Assembly: GCA_963210315.1 (NCBI GenBank) | Contig: OY723298.1 | Location: 310,001 to 374,000 of the forward strand | Source: Rhynchopus euleeides | Lineage: Eukaryota; Euglenozoa; Diplonemea; Diplonemida; Diplonemidae | Direction: 5' to 3' | Length of the DNA: 64,000 nt | The notes under the pieces: model-generated | Told to the model about the DNA's origin: nothing | Databases searched by the model: none | What the model saw: the letters and a program-made list of their open reading frames with translations, nothing else | Translations under genes and position numbers: made by a program | In this document: one piece after another, positions 41,779 through 52,300 of the stretch | Position numbering within the stretch: position 1 is the stretch's first letter | Layout of the letters: each line of letters opens with the position of its first letter

Positions 41779-43140
41779 ACCTGGCCAATTTTTCACTATC
41801 GGCGTCTGGGGGTCAAAAACGTCACCAAACCTGAAAATATGACCCCTGGGACCCCAGAAACACAATTCCGCCCGGTTTTGGGCACTTTTGGGCACTTCTG
41901 AGCAGTTTAGTCGTGTTCCGGAAAAATGTACCACAAAGCTGTACCTCAGCCCCCCCCTGGGCAGAAGGCAGAATCGCAAACCATCATGTCTCGCACTGAT
42001 CCAGTGAGCAGTGTTGCCAACCGTGCTGCCCGACGATACGTGGGGTCAAAAGTGCAACATGACAACACCTTGTGTGCGGTGTGACATGCGAGACAGTAGA
42101 AAAGTAGCACCAGAAACAGGGGGTCATAGGTACTAGAGGAGGGGCATGCTTCCAGGGCATGCCAGATTCTGACACTTGTGTCAGAATCTGTGTGCACATG
42201 TTCTTGGGCCAGTGACAGTGATAGTGGCAGTGAGCCATCCGGTGACCATGAAGAAGGGGGCATGGACTGGTATCAGACATCAGCAGTGCACCGAAGACGG
42301 CCCCCTTATGGTCGTATGAAAGGCTGAAGACTACAATGTCAAAGTTCAAGCCGTACAACAAGGACGAGGGGCGCAACTCGGCTGTCCAGGCAGCTACACA
42401 CGAACGGGCAGAGTCCACACTTCTGCCATAGCCCACATCCAAAGCACGCTCGGTGCCTTTGATTTCCAGGCACAGTTCGATCCGTGTGGTGTGTTCACAC
42501 GGATCCCATGGTTGGCATATCCAGTGGTTGCGGCAGTCCCGCCTGCGCATCTGGGTATACTCCGTTGTTCAACGTACCGCATAGTCTGACGGCTGCACGG
42601 CTCCCTCCCCCCCGCAGCAGCGTCTTTTGTGTTCAGTTGTGTGCATCAAGTGGGAAGCCACCACAATGCCCTCCCCACCCTCCCGTTTTGTTTCCCACTC
42701 ATACACGTTGAGGCCTTCGCTCTGGGGTGGCCAGGCGGCAGCCTGCCCTCTGGCGATTATGTCGATGTGGCACCACCTGCACCAACCGTGTAGTCGTACC
42801 ATCTTCAGCCAAAGAAAATTGTCATGAGAGCACGGCCTTCTGTGTCTCTTGCCGCTGAAGGTGAGTGGTTGTTCCTCGTACGCACTCGGGCATCTGTGCG
42901 AGAGTGCGGAGGTCCACAGAGTGACGGAAGGGCTTGAATCAGCCATTGAGACCTCCTAACTTAGGGTGGTGTGGTACAACTTTGTGGTACATTTTTTGGA
43001 ATTGCAAACTAGGTGCTTCTGGAGGCTCTAAACCGCCCGAAACCGGGCGCAGATGCATTTCCGGACGTCTGGGGGTCGAATTTTCAGGTTTGGGTCACTT
43101 TTTGGTCCTTGTACGCAAAAGTTTGATTTTTTGGCCAGGT
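41779..43140. mobile_element. 1.4-kb TA-duplicating element with about 180-bp inverted ends
   Basis: Tips ACCTGGCC and its inverse, TA at 41777-41778 and 43141-43142. Imperfect inverted repeats run inward about 180 bp: both carry GACGTCTGGGGGTC-like and CCAAACCTGAAAAT segments and end near TGTACCACAAAG. Minus-strand frames in the loop (42946-42569 and 42550-41984) are Cys/His-rich but I could not place them. It abuts the previous element, sharing one TA, and lies 12 bp from the piggyBac relic. Confidence 0.78.
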
Positions 43141-43411
43141 TAACGTTTTTAACCCTTTACAGACCAATAAAAAATGGAAAATTCAGGATATTTTTCAGTT
43201 CAAAGTACACACAGTTCTGCTCCGATGTTTTCAAAATGATGCAGCGCGGTGAATAGAACTCTCACAGTACATTTCCCGAGCAACAAATTTTTAAAAATTG
43301 TCAAAAATTTGTTGCAATTACTCGCAGAAGAGCTGGGGCGGTCGGGGGAGGGGTATTGGGAGTGGGGATGAGGAGCCTTCCTTGCGAACTAATTTGCCGA
43401 TTCACCAATGC

Positions 43412-43849
43412 CTATCCACCCGATGGAGCAGCGATGGAAAGGAAGTGATTCCTTCCCATCGCTGCTCCAAGCCCCGGTGTCGCGGTGAGGGTCTCCCCAG
43501 TCTGCCAGTACGCGTGCATGTCGCCCTTCTCGCAGAGGCCCATGCCGAGGAATACGGCAAAGAAGCGCTTCAGGAGCCTGCTGTCCAGCGAGACATCCAC
43601 CCCCCTTCTTGCGGCGTACTGCTTCGTGTGTCGCACGATGTCGTTCAGAAGCTCGTCCGTGATGAACTTCTTGAAGAGGGCGAGGGGACCCATCTTCTTC
43701 GCGCCTGAGAGGGTCGGCCCCGTCTTGCAGCCCTTGAACCTGATGTTGTCCAGGCTCTCATCGGTCTCTTCCCACTCGGGGTCCGACACCTCAGACTCCG
43801 AGTCCGGCTTTCGCGGACAGGTCACAGCAGAGGGCACTGCCCCCGTCAC
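43412..43849 (-). pseudogene. piggyBac transposase N-terminal fragment (about 137 residues, truncated)
   Basis: The frame runs MTGAVPSAVTCPRKPDSESE, an acidic stretch, then GPLALFKKFITDELLNDIVR and HTKQYAARRG, FFAVFLGMGLCEKGDMHAYW, and ends AAMGRNHFLSIAAPSGG. This is the start of the DDE_Tnp_1_7 domain: LF.FFTDELL..IV..TN.YA, an FLG.L..MG..K......YW segment, and M.RNRF..I. The match stops abruptly at NHFLSI, at a 44-bp palindrome (43427-43471). The DDD catalytic residues downstream are gone, so this copy is inactive. Confidence 0.85.
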
Positions 43850-44536
43850 TACTCTGATCTTCCATTGGAATTAGTGTCTCCTGTGTCCATGAATAATACC
43901 GGAGTGTGTGCCTGGCAAGCTGACAGAAGAGGGGGGGAGACGTGCCCTACACAGGCTCGTGTCAGGGTAGGGAAGGCCCCTTGGGGACCCCCTGCAAAAA
44001 AGTTTGCGAAAAAAGTACTTTTGCCAGTAATGGCAACCGATCACATCAAATTCAACCAATTTTTTTTGTTTCTCGGGTCAGATCTCGCCGTAGATTCCAC
44101 GATCAAAAGAGTTTTTGCGTTTCGTGATTCGTGCCGAAATAAAAAAATTCGAAAGTATATATGGTGCCCCTGATTTACCCCCTTTTCACTACGCACAAAC
44201 TACGCAATCTGGGGGGGGGGGTCTCGCTTTTTGGTCCCCCCCCAGTTTTTTTTGGTCCCCCTTTCTGTGTGGCTACTGAGACAGGACTGGAGGCACTGCG
44301 CTGACCGAGAAAAAAAAATATTGCCAGAACTCACTATGTACCGTCCGAAAGAACAGGGGAAACACCTGGGCAAGGTTGCCCCATGCCCAGAAACACCTGG
44401 GAAGGAAGTGAGCTCCAGGAGCCGCGTAGTACCCCCTACACACTTCTACGAAACAACAGCTGCAGAGATGGTCCGGATGCCCCGAAAAAAAACCTACACA
44501 CACACTCCATCATCCACACTGCACCTAGGAACAACA

Positions 44537-46512
44537 ATGTCTGGGGAAGAGGAACAGCTCTTCACCATCGTTGCCTCTGTTGAGGGGTTGAGATGCCTCG
44601 CGGGGACCATCGCAGGATGTGTCACCCACGAGAAGCTGCTGGCGCTGCTTGAGGAGGTGGGGCTGCAACCGGAGGGTGACTGTCTCGAGGTGCATCTGCT
44701 GAAGGGTGGTGACGTTAATTCATTGGAGATGCGGCCTCTCCCAGAAGACCTGTGGCAGAACGCGCTCCCGGGCTCGGCGCTGTTCCTTCCGGCGAAGGCA
44801 GAGACAGTGCCAGCATCCCGCCTGGACGTGCGCGACTGGGTCGACACCGCCATGCAGTGCCACACCCCTGTCTCTAACATCCACACCCTCATCACCAAGT
44901 TCAAGGGCGAGACGGTGACCCGCCATGCGGTGGAGATGTCGTGGCAGCAGTCGCTACTGCTACGGGATGTGTTGTTTTTACGGGAGACGCAGGGCATCCG
45001 GGAGAACGGCGAACTTGTGTTAATTCACGACCTCACACCAGTGTTTGCGGACCCGTCAAACACTACCAAGCTTGGGCACTTTACGGTGCAGTACAGGGTG
45101 AACGGGATCCTCCGCTACCACGTGCTCGCCACATATCTGACGCTGTCATCTGATGGACCCACTACCAGAGTTGACCTGGCCGTCGCCTTTAAACGGTTTT
45201 CGGACCTGGCCTCTTCAGGCCAGTTCTCCGTCCTCGGCAAGGATGACGTGGGGTTGTCCGAGGAGTCGTTCTCGGCTTTCTTTCTGGACCGCGGTGCCAG
45301 TCTGAAACCCGAGCTGCAGAGCGTTGTCGTTGTGTTCGAGCCCCACCACCGCCTGCATCTGGCCTTCCGGCGAGTCATTGAGCCTGACTTGCCCTTCATG
45401 ACTCTGATGTGCTATGCTGCCAACTACTGTGCCGCAGCACCAGAGTTCGCCGCCTACCTCCACAGCACGGTAGGCATCACCATCAGCAGCTTCCTGTGGC
45501 AGCGGGCCACAAACGGCCGCTTCCTCAGTGGTGCAGCTGCCTGCTTCTCGCTGTCGGCTCGCTGCGGGGAGCTCACCGTCGCTGAGCACCTGCACACCTT
45601 CTTCTCGATGACGACGACGGAATCGTCGACAAAGAAGGTGGCAGTGAAAAACTGCCTTGCTGATCGCAGCGCCATCGACAAAGTGTGCCTCTACGGGAAG
45701 CTTTTCAGCAAGGTCTTGTACCCTCTGCTGACCACCATCGCAGACTCAGGGAGTTTCACCACCGACCCCAAATCGTTGGGATGGCTGCAGATGTACTGGC
45801 GCTCGGGGGCCTTCGACCTCTTCTCTGCGGCCAGGAGTGAAGCGACGCTGGAGGCGTGCAGCTCTGACGGGGACCTGACCGTCTTCCAGAGCGCCACTTC
45901 ATGCAGGATGGTGACGGTAGGGCGGCTGCGCTTCCACACCTCGCCGCAGTGTCCCTCCCTCGACATCCGGGAAGTCAGCGATAGTGACCTGGACGGCGTC
46001 CGGCCGGATGACTTAGTGCAGCACGGCCTCGATGCCTACTTTGGGAAGCAAGGCATCATCTCTTGGAAGGGATGCATGCTGAGGTTGGTGAGCCGAAACT
46101 CACTACGATAGTGCGTTCCCGTATTCCGGAGACTACGAAGGAGCGCAAGCTTCGGATTGGGAAGCGGAAACTTGAAGACTTGAAATCAGCATTCGAAAAA
46201 GAGGAATCAAGGAAGGAAAGGCGAATTGCAAGAGAGACTGCCCTCAATGACATTGTCCTCCGTTTTGATTATTCCGATAGCTTCACAAACTCGGAACTGA
46301 TTAATCAAGCTCAAAAGCGTGGCAAGCGAGGTGTACAGAATGCCTCGAAATCACGGTTGATGCAAATCCTTCGTGAATTTGATAAAGCCCGCACAAAAGA
46401 AGAGCTGCAGGAGATTTGTGCCGAACGTGGGATTGAACGAAACGTTCAAAATGACCGCGTGGACTGGCTGCTGGCAGCTCTCAAGAAGCAGGATAAAAAG
46501 GATCATGCGTGA
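44537..46512 (+). pseudogene. Transposon protein 1, copy 2, internally deleted and frameshifted
   Basis: Identical in frame to copy 1 from MSGEEEQLF to YFGKQGI apart from a Gly-to-Asp change in RPLPEGLWQ. Then sequence equivalent to about 20,244-20,545 of copy 1 is missing, with a short retained CTCTTGGAAGGGATG piece between two breakpoints. The frame shifts and stops at 46111. The C-terminal helical/SAP-like part remains open in another frame (46063-46512). The patchwork junction looks like imperfect gap repair after excision (inference). Confidence 0.88.
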
Positions 46513-46644
46513 TAAAATGAAAGGGCTGCTGCTACTCTTCACCCCCCCCCCCCCCCACCCCCCGCTTTGATTTCGTTGCTGGATCAATGCAGTGCCTTCA
46601 ATCACACACTTCGCCCACTCCAGGAGAATATTATACAAGGCCCA

Positions 46645-47535
46645 ATGCAGTGCGTAACGGTGAAGTACAGCCTGCGGTATCGCGAGAAGGAGTTCGGCAG
46701 CTTTGCCGAGCCGTTGCTCGTGACGAGTGTCGACACGTTCGACACCGTGTGGAAGGCGTTTGAGACACGCCTTCCTCCCAAACAGGGTCGCAAAAAATCC
46801 GAGAGTGAGCGGGACTACAAGAGGCGCGTCCGAGCGATCTGGAGAGCGCACTCCTTTCTCTGTGGCAAGGACGCAGTCGTGGTTGGGTCGGTGCAGTTCG
46901 AACACGGGGAGAACACCTTGGAGATTGCAAGTGATGATACGCTCACAGCCTTCAGGGCGATGCAAGGTGCCACCCTGAAGGTGGCCCTCGACATTAAGGC
47001 GAGCGTCGACCGAGGGGTCGACGAAAAGCTGAAGAAGGCGCTGCTGGCACGGGACCCCGCGGGGTATACGGAGGTCACCGCCACACAGGCAACCTCCGCT
47101 GACAACGTCCAGGAGACGTTATCAGAGGGGATCACAACGGCACTAGAGATCTGTGTCACGGGATCCAGGCGCCCACTCTCCCTCGACGGTCTGGGGATTG
47201 TTGTTGGGCATGGTGTCGTTACCTGCAGCTGCAAGAAAAAGATTCCGAGCCACGTCGGAAAATTGAGCAGTACCGATGCATTTCTACGCCACGCAACGAG
47301 CTGCAAGACACTGAAGAAGAAGCTGGATCATCCCGACGAGCTGAAGCAGGCACCGCGCCAAAGGGCACCCCGAAAGACAGCTGCAAAGCCGGCGTCGAAA
47401 CCCGCACCGAAGGCTGCCAGCGCTGCAGCACCTGAAGAACCTGCAGCACCTGAAGCGCCTGCACCCGCACTGACCCCGGAACAGCAAGAACCCCTTGAGT
47501 TTGGGAACCCGGCAAAGAGACAGAGAACTGGCTGA
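46645..47535 (+). CDS. Transposon protein 2, copy 2 (296 aa)
   Basis: Same protein as at 21112-22011, beginning MQCVTVKYSL and carrying the CxC...HxxxxC finger. Differences seen: loss of one EEP triplet in the Pro/Glu-rich linker and Leu to Pro near the C-terminus (QQELLEFG to QQEPLEFG). The frame is intact although gene 1 of this copy is broken. Confidence 0.75.
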   Translation: MQCVTVKYSLRYREKEFGSFAEPLLVTSVDTFDTVWKAFETRLPPKQGRKKSESERDYKRRVRAIWRAHSFLCGKDAVVVGSVQFEHGENTLEIASDDTLTAFRAMQGATLKVALDIKASVDRGVDEKLKKALLARDPAGYTEVTATQATSADNVQETLSEGITTALEICVTGSRRPLSLDGLGIVVGHGVVTCSCKKKIPSHVGKLSSTDAFLRHATSCKTLKKKLDHPDELKQAPRQRAPRKTAAKPASKPAPKAASAAAPEEPAAPEAPAPALTPEQQEPLEFGNPAKRQRTG

Positions 47536-47673
47536 GGCCGGAAAAGAGGACCAAAAAATGAGACCCCCCCCCCCTTTTCACTACGCACAAACTACGCAAT
47601 ATGGGGTCGTCAGGGGCACCAATATATATATACTTTGGTCTGTAAAGGGTTAAAGGGCTTAAGACCACCCCTA

Positions 47674-48897
47674 GGCATACAGTGCATCCGAATCGGATCC
47701 GATACATTATCGGACGATTATCGGATCCGATAATCATCCGATAATTTTTTTTGGGTGGGTTTTTCAACCAGAAAATGTTACCAATATTCTGCCTGATCAG
47801 GGTCAGTGCTGGCGCGGGGTGGTCGATTCATGTAGCCTCTCTTTGCATTCTCTGGACCACCTCGAAGGGTGCACCACGAGCCAAGCATCCAAGTATGGGG
47901 ACTAGGCTGGAAACTGATTCAGTCATTGAAATAGATGGGCATCCACGGCGCAAGTGCAGGTGCAGCTGTGCTGCATTCTTGAGGGCTCACGCTACGTCAA
48001 AAACCACGCCCTCATCCAAACGTGCAAGGGCTGAGCCAAGGCGTCAACCCCTTCGGCCTCGTCAGCGCCCCAGGAACACAGGCCCCGTCATTGGTTTTCG
48101 ACGACGATGGAGATGATGACCCGTGCCGCGCGCACACCAGCCAACAATGCCCCGGTGCTAGGGACGGGGCCGAGGGGGGTGGTGTGGCAGGGAAGTGCAC
48201 GGGACTCGATGCTGGGAGGGCTTGGCGCGCGAAGCGCGCCAAGCCAGCAAATCCGCCCCCAAAAAAATATTTGAAAAATCCATTCGACCGGGCACCGGTC
48301 GAGCGCGCCAGCACTGATCAGGGTTAGGGTTGTTACAACCCCCTGGCAAGCGAGCCTTCGACCGAAGGACCGGAAAGTGTTACAACAATCCCCGTGGCTA
48401 TTTAGTCAATGCCAGATTTTCGAAAACCAACGCCCCAGGGATACCTGCAGGACAAGGGCGCCAGTACCGCTGACTACGCGGTGGTCCCGACGGAAGCGCG
48501 CGACGCGGTGGTGGAGCGGGGGTCGGGGATGCAGGACGAGCTCCCTCGGGTGCACCCTCACTGTGCAACTCAGCTGGCAGCTCTGATGAGCTGCGGCTGC
48601 ACGACTCCACTAAAACTCAAAAAAAATATCAAGCGTGGGGTCTGGGGGGTTTCTCGTGAGGCAGAAATGACGACAAAAGGGGAAAAGAGTGTGTTCTGGT
48701 GCCCACAACGCACACGAACACTGATTATCGGATGATTATCGGATGTCCGACAATGACCGATAATGTCCGATAATCATCCGATAATCGTCCGATAATGTCC
48801 GATAATGCCCGATAATGTCCGATTCGGATCCGATAATTTGGGATTTTCCCCGAAAATCCGATAATGCCCGATAACCGATTCGGATGCACTGTATGCC
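47674..48897. mobile_element. 1.2-kb TA-duplicating element with CCGATAAT-repeat ends
   Basis: Tips GGCATACAGTGCATCCGAAT and its inverse, TA at 47672-47673 and 48898-48899, with C/G runs outside. Both subterminal regions are packed with TCCGATAATC/GATTATCGGA boxes (about 5 on the left at 47,690-47,745 and over 10 on the right at 48,722-48,890). The interior (47,760-48,700) has Arg/Pro-rich frames without a recognised domain. A GGCGCGCGAAGCGCGCC palindrome is at about 48,222. Confidence 0.85.
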
Positions 48898-48899
48898 TA

Positions 48900-49353
48900 G
48901 GGGGGGGGGGGGAGGTAGAGGGGGTGGGCTGCACCCAACCGTTTCAAGACACGCTGCCGATAGGGGGGTGGGGGGTGGTGGGGGTGGCGGGGAGGCGTGG
49001 GGAGATATGTCACCGTCGTCACGTCTCCTCTCCCCCGCCCCCTCCTCGCACCCACCCTGTGAAAACAGGAGGGCGCCTGCCAGGGGCAGGGGAAGGGGAT
49101 CGCAGTGCAGAACACAGCACTGAGCACGACACACGCCACACACCTTAATCACCCTTTCTCCCTTCGTGCAGGCTGCACTCCCCGCCCCGAGCAAGCTCTG
49201 ACGGAAGCCCCCCCCATCACCACTAAGTTTTACTATTGTTGAGAAACCACCCACACCACCACCACCACCACCACCCCCCCCTTCGAGAGCCCAATAATCA
49301 GGTGGGGTAGCACACATGATGTGGCCACCACCACCACCAACACCTTTCCCCCA
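48900..49353. other. 3' flank of the 1,188-residue protein gene
   Basis: Begins with a G run from the element boundary, then GGTGG-rich sequence and a CCA/CCACC-triplet tract (49,245-49,280). Probably contains the 3' untranslated region of the gene ending at 49354. Confidence 0.4.
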
Positions 49354-52300
49354 TCATGCCCGCGTATCCAACGAGATGCTGTGGAAATAGGTCTGCATGA
49401 GCTGGGGGAACTGCGAGGGTTCTATCTCGGTCGCCTGCAGGCGGTGCCGCTCTGCGTAGGTCGGGATGCGCCTCTCGCCTGGGCGGGCCGGGCACGCCAG
49501 GAACACCTCCTGCAGAGTGTGGAACAGGGCGTGGTCGTGCGACAGCTGCTTCAGGATCAGCTGCGACGCCGCGTCGAGCGAGCTGTCCGGCAGCAGTGGC
49601 GCCGCACACCTCCCCTTCACCGACGCCTCCGCCGCATGCGCGAGGAGCCCCGCAGCCACCGCAACGCAGGCCACAGCGCTCTCCCGCTGCACACCCTTCA
49701 GCACGCCGTACCTCACCCTGCCCGGCTTCTGCGAGATGCATGGGTTGAGGAAGGGGTGCACGCTGGATCTCGACCTGCGAGCCCCGCCGATGGTCACCCT
49801 CGGCCCCCCCGCCGCCGGCTCCTCCGGCGGCCGTGCCGCCGCAGGGGGGCACAGCGCACCCAGCGACTTCGGCGGATGCGGCTGCACCACCGCCACCACA
49901 CCACCACCTCCCTGCCAGGGCGGGCCCCCGCAGAACCCACTCCCCCGGGAGCTGCAGCGGTGCCCCGGCGACGCCGCCACCGCCAGCTGGGTGTGGTGCG
50001 CCGGGGGTGCCACCCCCAGCACAGCCGCCGCCTCCGCCGCGCGCGACTGCCGCAGCGCCGTGACAAAGCTGTGCTCCGGCGGCGCCGCCTTCGCCACCCG
50101 CGGGCTCCCGCGGGAGCTGAAAAACCGCCGCCCCGCCACACCCCCCCCGCCACCACCACCACCCTCCCCCAGGGGCAGGCGGAGGCAGGTCTGCGACGGC
50201 GGGAGGCGGGGAACCTCACCCCCTGCGGGCCTCGCGGCAGACGCAGCAGCGTTGCTGCTGCTGCGTCGGAGGGGCCGACCCCCATCGGGGGCGGCCGGGC
50301 TGCCGGAGGCGAGCCGATGCGAGGCGGAAGACCTGCTGAGGTTGACGGACTGCAGCACGCCTGGGAGGAGTGTCGCGTCGAATGCAGAGGCAGCCAGGCA
50401 TTCCTCCTTGCGGGAGTGCCGGAGACGCGCCTGGCGGGAGCAGCGCCGCTCCCGCAGGGCATCCGCCTTGCTTCGCTTCGCAGGATTTTCCACAGCGGTG
50501 GTGGCGGCGGGGCGGGGAATTCTGCGGGGCAGAGGGAGATGCTGCTGCTGCTGCTGCTGCTGCACCAGCGCACCGCACCCCTCCGCCTTGGCCGGCACCG
50601 CAGGGATGGCTGCGACAGCCCCGCCCGACTCCGCCACCCCCCCAAGAAATGGCGACGGAGATGCCGGGGGGGATAGCTGCCCCCCTCCCCTCAGTGGGCT
50701 CCGCGGGCCAGGCGGGGGGGTGCTGCTGGCACACTCCTCCCCGCTGGCTGCGCCGTCCTCCAGATCCAGCCCTCTATCCGCGTGGGGCTTTCCGGGGTGG
50801 GGTGCGGTGGGGGCGGCGGGGGGAGGGCCTGATGCAGTGGTGGGGTCTGCGGCATCCGGAGCGGTTGGGGTGGTTTGCTGCAGCAGCACATCCCTCTGGT
50901 AGCGGAGGGATTCGCGGAGGAGGTGGTGACGGATGGCGTGGGTGGGGGATGGGTCCTGCGGGTTATGGAGGAGGGACCACTTGTTGCTGTCGGGGTCCTC
51001 AAACTCGTGGAGGACGGACTGGATGTCCCCCTGGAGGATGTGGGAGATGAAGGCGGATAAGGGGAAGCCATCGGGGCCCGCGTCGGAGAATTTTTGGAGA
51101 ACATCCGCCATGTCTCGGGAGATGGAGGGGCGGTCGACAATATCCTGGAAATCGCGCAGGGTGAGGCTCACCTCCTTCAGACCATTCTGCCGGGATTCAT
51201 ACACCTCCGTAGCGTGGCTCTGCAGGTCGGTCAGCCCATCCGCCGTCAGCCTCTTCGTCTGCTCCGACCAGGTTTTATACGACAGCCTCGGATACTCCGC
51301 ATTGTCCTCCGCGTCAAAAAACGACGTCTGCCCCGACACCCCAACTCCACCAGGGGGGAGATGCTGCTGCCCCCGATACCCCTCCCCTTCCCCCCCCCCC
51401 TCCTCCTGAGGGCAGCCCCCACCCCCACCCCCCACAGCCAGTTGTGGCAGGGTGCTTTCCGAAGGGTTTTCTCGCTGCCCGACCCCCACGGGGGAGTGCG
51501 CCGCAGCCACCGCGGCTGCCGCCGCCGCCGCCGTCGCCTCGGGGAGGGTGCTGGCGTGGTGGTGGTGGTGGTGGGCTGTGAGGGCTGGCACACCCCCGAC
51601 CTCCGCCGATGAAATGCCTTGGTAAACCTCTGATGCTTTCTGATACTCCCGCGCGATGCGTTCGAAATAGGCGTCGTCCGACTCCGCCTCCTCCAGGGGA
51701 TGGCCGGGCGGGGCGGGGGTCGGGAGGGTGTTCTGCTGATGACGCTGCCCCTTCACGCCCCCCCTTGAGGCGCATCCCCCCGCTGTCGACGGGTGGGAGG
51801 ACAGCCCCCACGACGACGCGTCGGACAGCGGAGCCCCCCGCGAGCCGAACCCCCGCGACAGCACAACATCCGGGTTTCCGGGGGCACCACCCCCACCGCC
51901 GGTCTGCAGGAAAACCCACTTGTCAACCTCGCTCTGAAATGCCACATTCGGAAGCGGGGCGCAGACAGCCCCCCCGCCACCCCCGCCGCCACTCCCCAGC
52001 CCCTCGGGCCCCCCCGCCTGCTGTGTGGGCCTCCCGAGGGTAGACGCATGCATCGCCCTGTCGAGCGACTCGCTATGCTGCACCGCGGCAGACAGGGGGC
52101 GCCCCCCGCGAGACAGCAGCACTCTCTCCCCGAGGCTCACGTTTGGAGGGGCGGCTGCCCCACGCCGCACACCCCCTCCCCGCGACGCCACCCCGCGGGA
52201 GTCTCGGGAGACCCCACAGCTGGGGCCGGGCGCCGTAGCACCCCCACAACCCACACTATGCCCCTGCTGGGAGACGAGAAGGCAGCCATCCCCCTGCATG

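Larger units (their letters stand above)
44163..47620 (+). mobile_element. Two-gene DNA transposon, copy 2 (gene 1 deleted internally)
   Basis: Same ends as copy 1 at 18351 (GGTGCCCCTGA...TCAGGGGCACC) and the same direct ACTACGCACAAACTACGC block at both ends. Flanks TATATAT (44156-44162) and AATATAT (47621-47627) are a 7-bp duplication with one mismatch. It is almost identical to copy 1 except for a net 283-bp loss in gene 1, 9 bp in gene 2, and C-run length changes, so it is a recent relative. It lies within the piggyBac relic. Confidence 0.92.
43153..47649 (-). mobile_element. piggyBac element relic, interrupted by the two-gene transposon
   Basis: TTAA at 43149-43152 and 47650-47653 flanks perfect inverted tips CCCTTTACAGACCAA and TTGGTCTGTAAAGGG. 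TTAA target plus CCC...GGG tips is diagnostic of piggyBac. Inside, on the minus strand, is the N-terminal part of a piggyBac-type transposase (43849-43412); the catalytic part is deleted. Without the nested 3.46-kb transposon the relic is only about 1.04 kb, with the left end at 43153-44162 and about 29 bp on the right. Confidence 0.92.

Noticed and set aside
48325..48340. GGGTTAGGGTT telomere-like sequence
   Set aside because: Only about one and a half units, internal to a TA element; not a telomere or clear interstitial telomeric array.
49321..50902. Plus-strand frames of 451 and 478 residues opposite the 1,188-residue gene
   Set aside because: Arg/Pro/Gly-rich frames typical of GC-rich antisense; the minus frame is longer, unbroken and has folded-looking segments.
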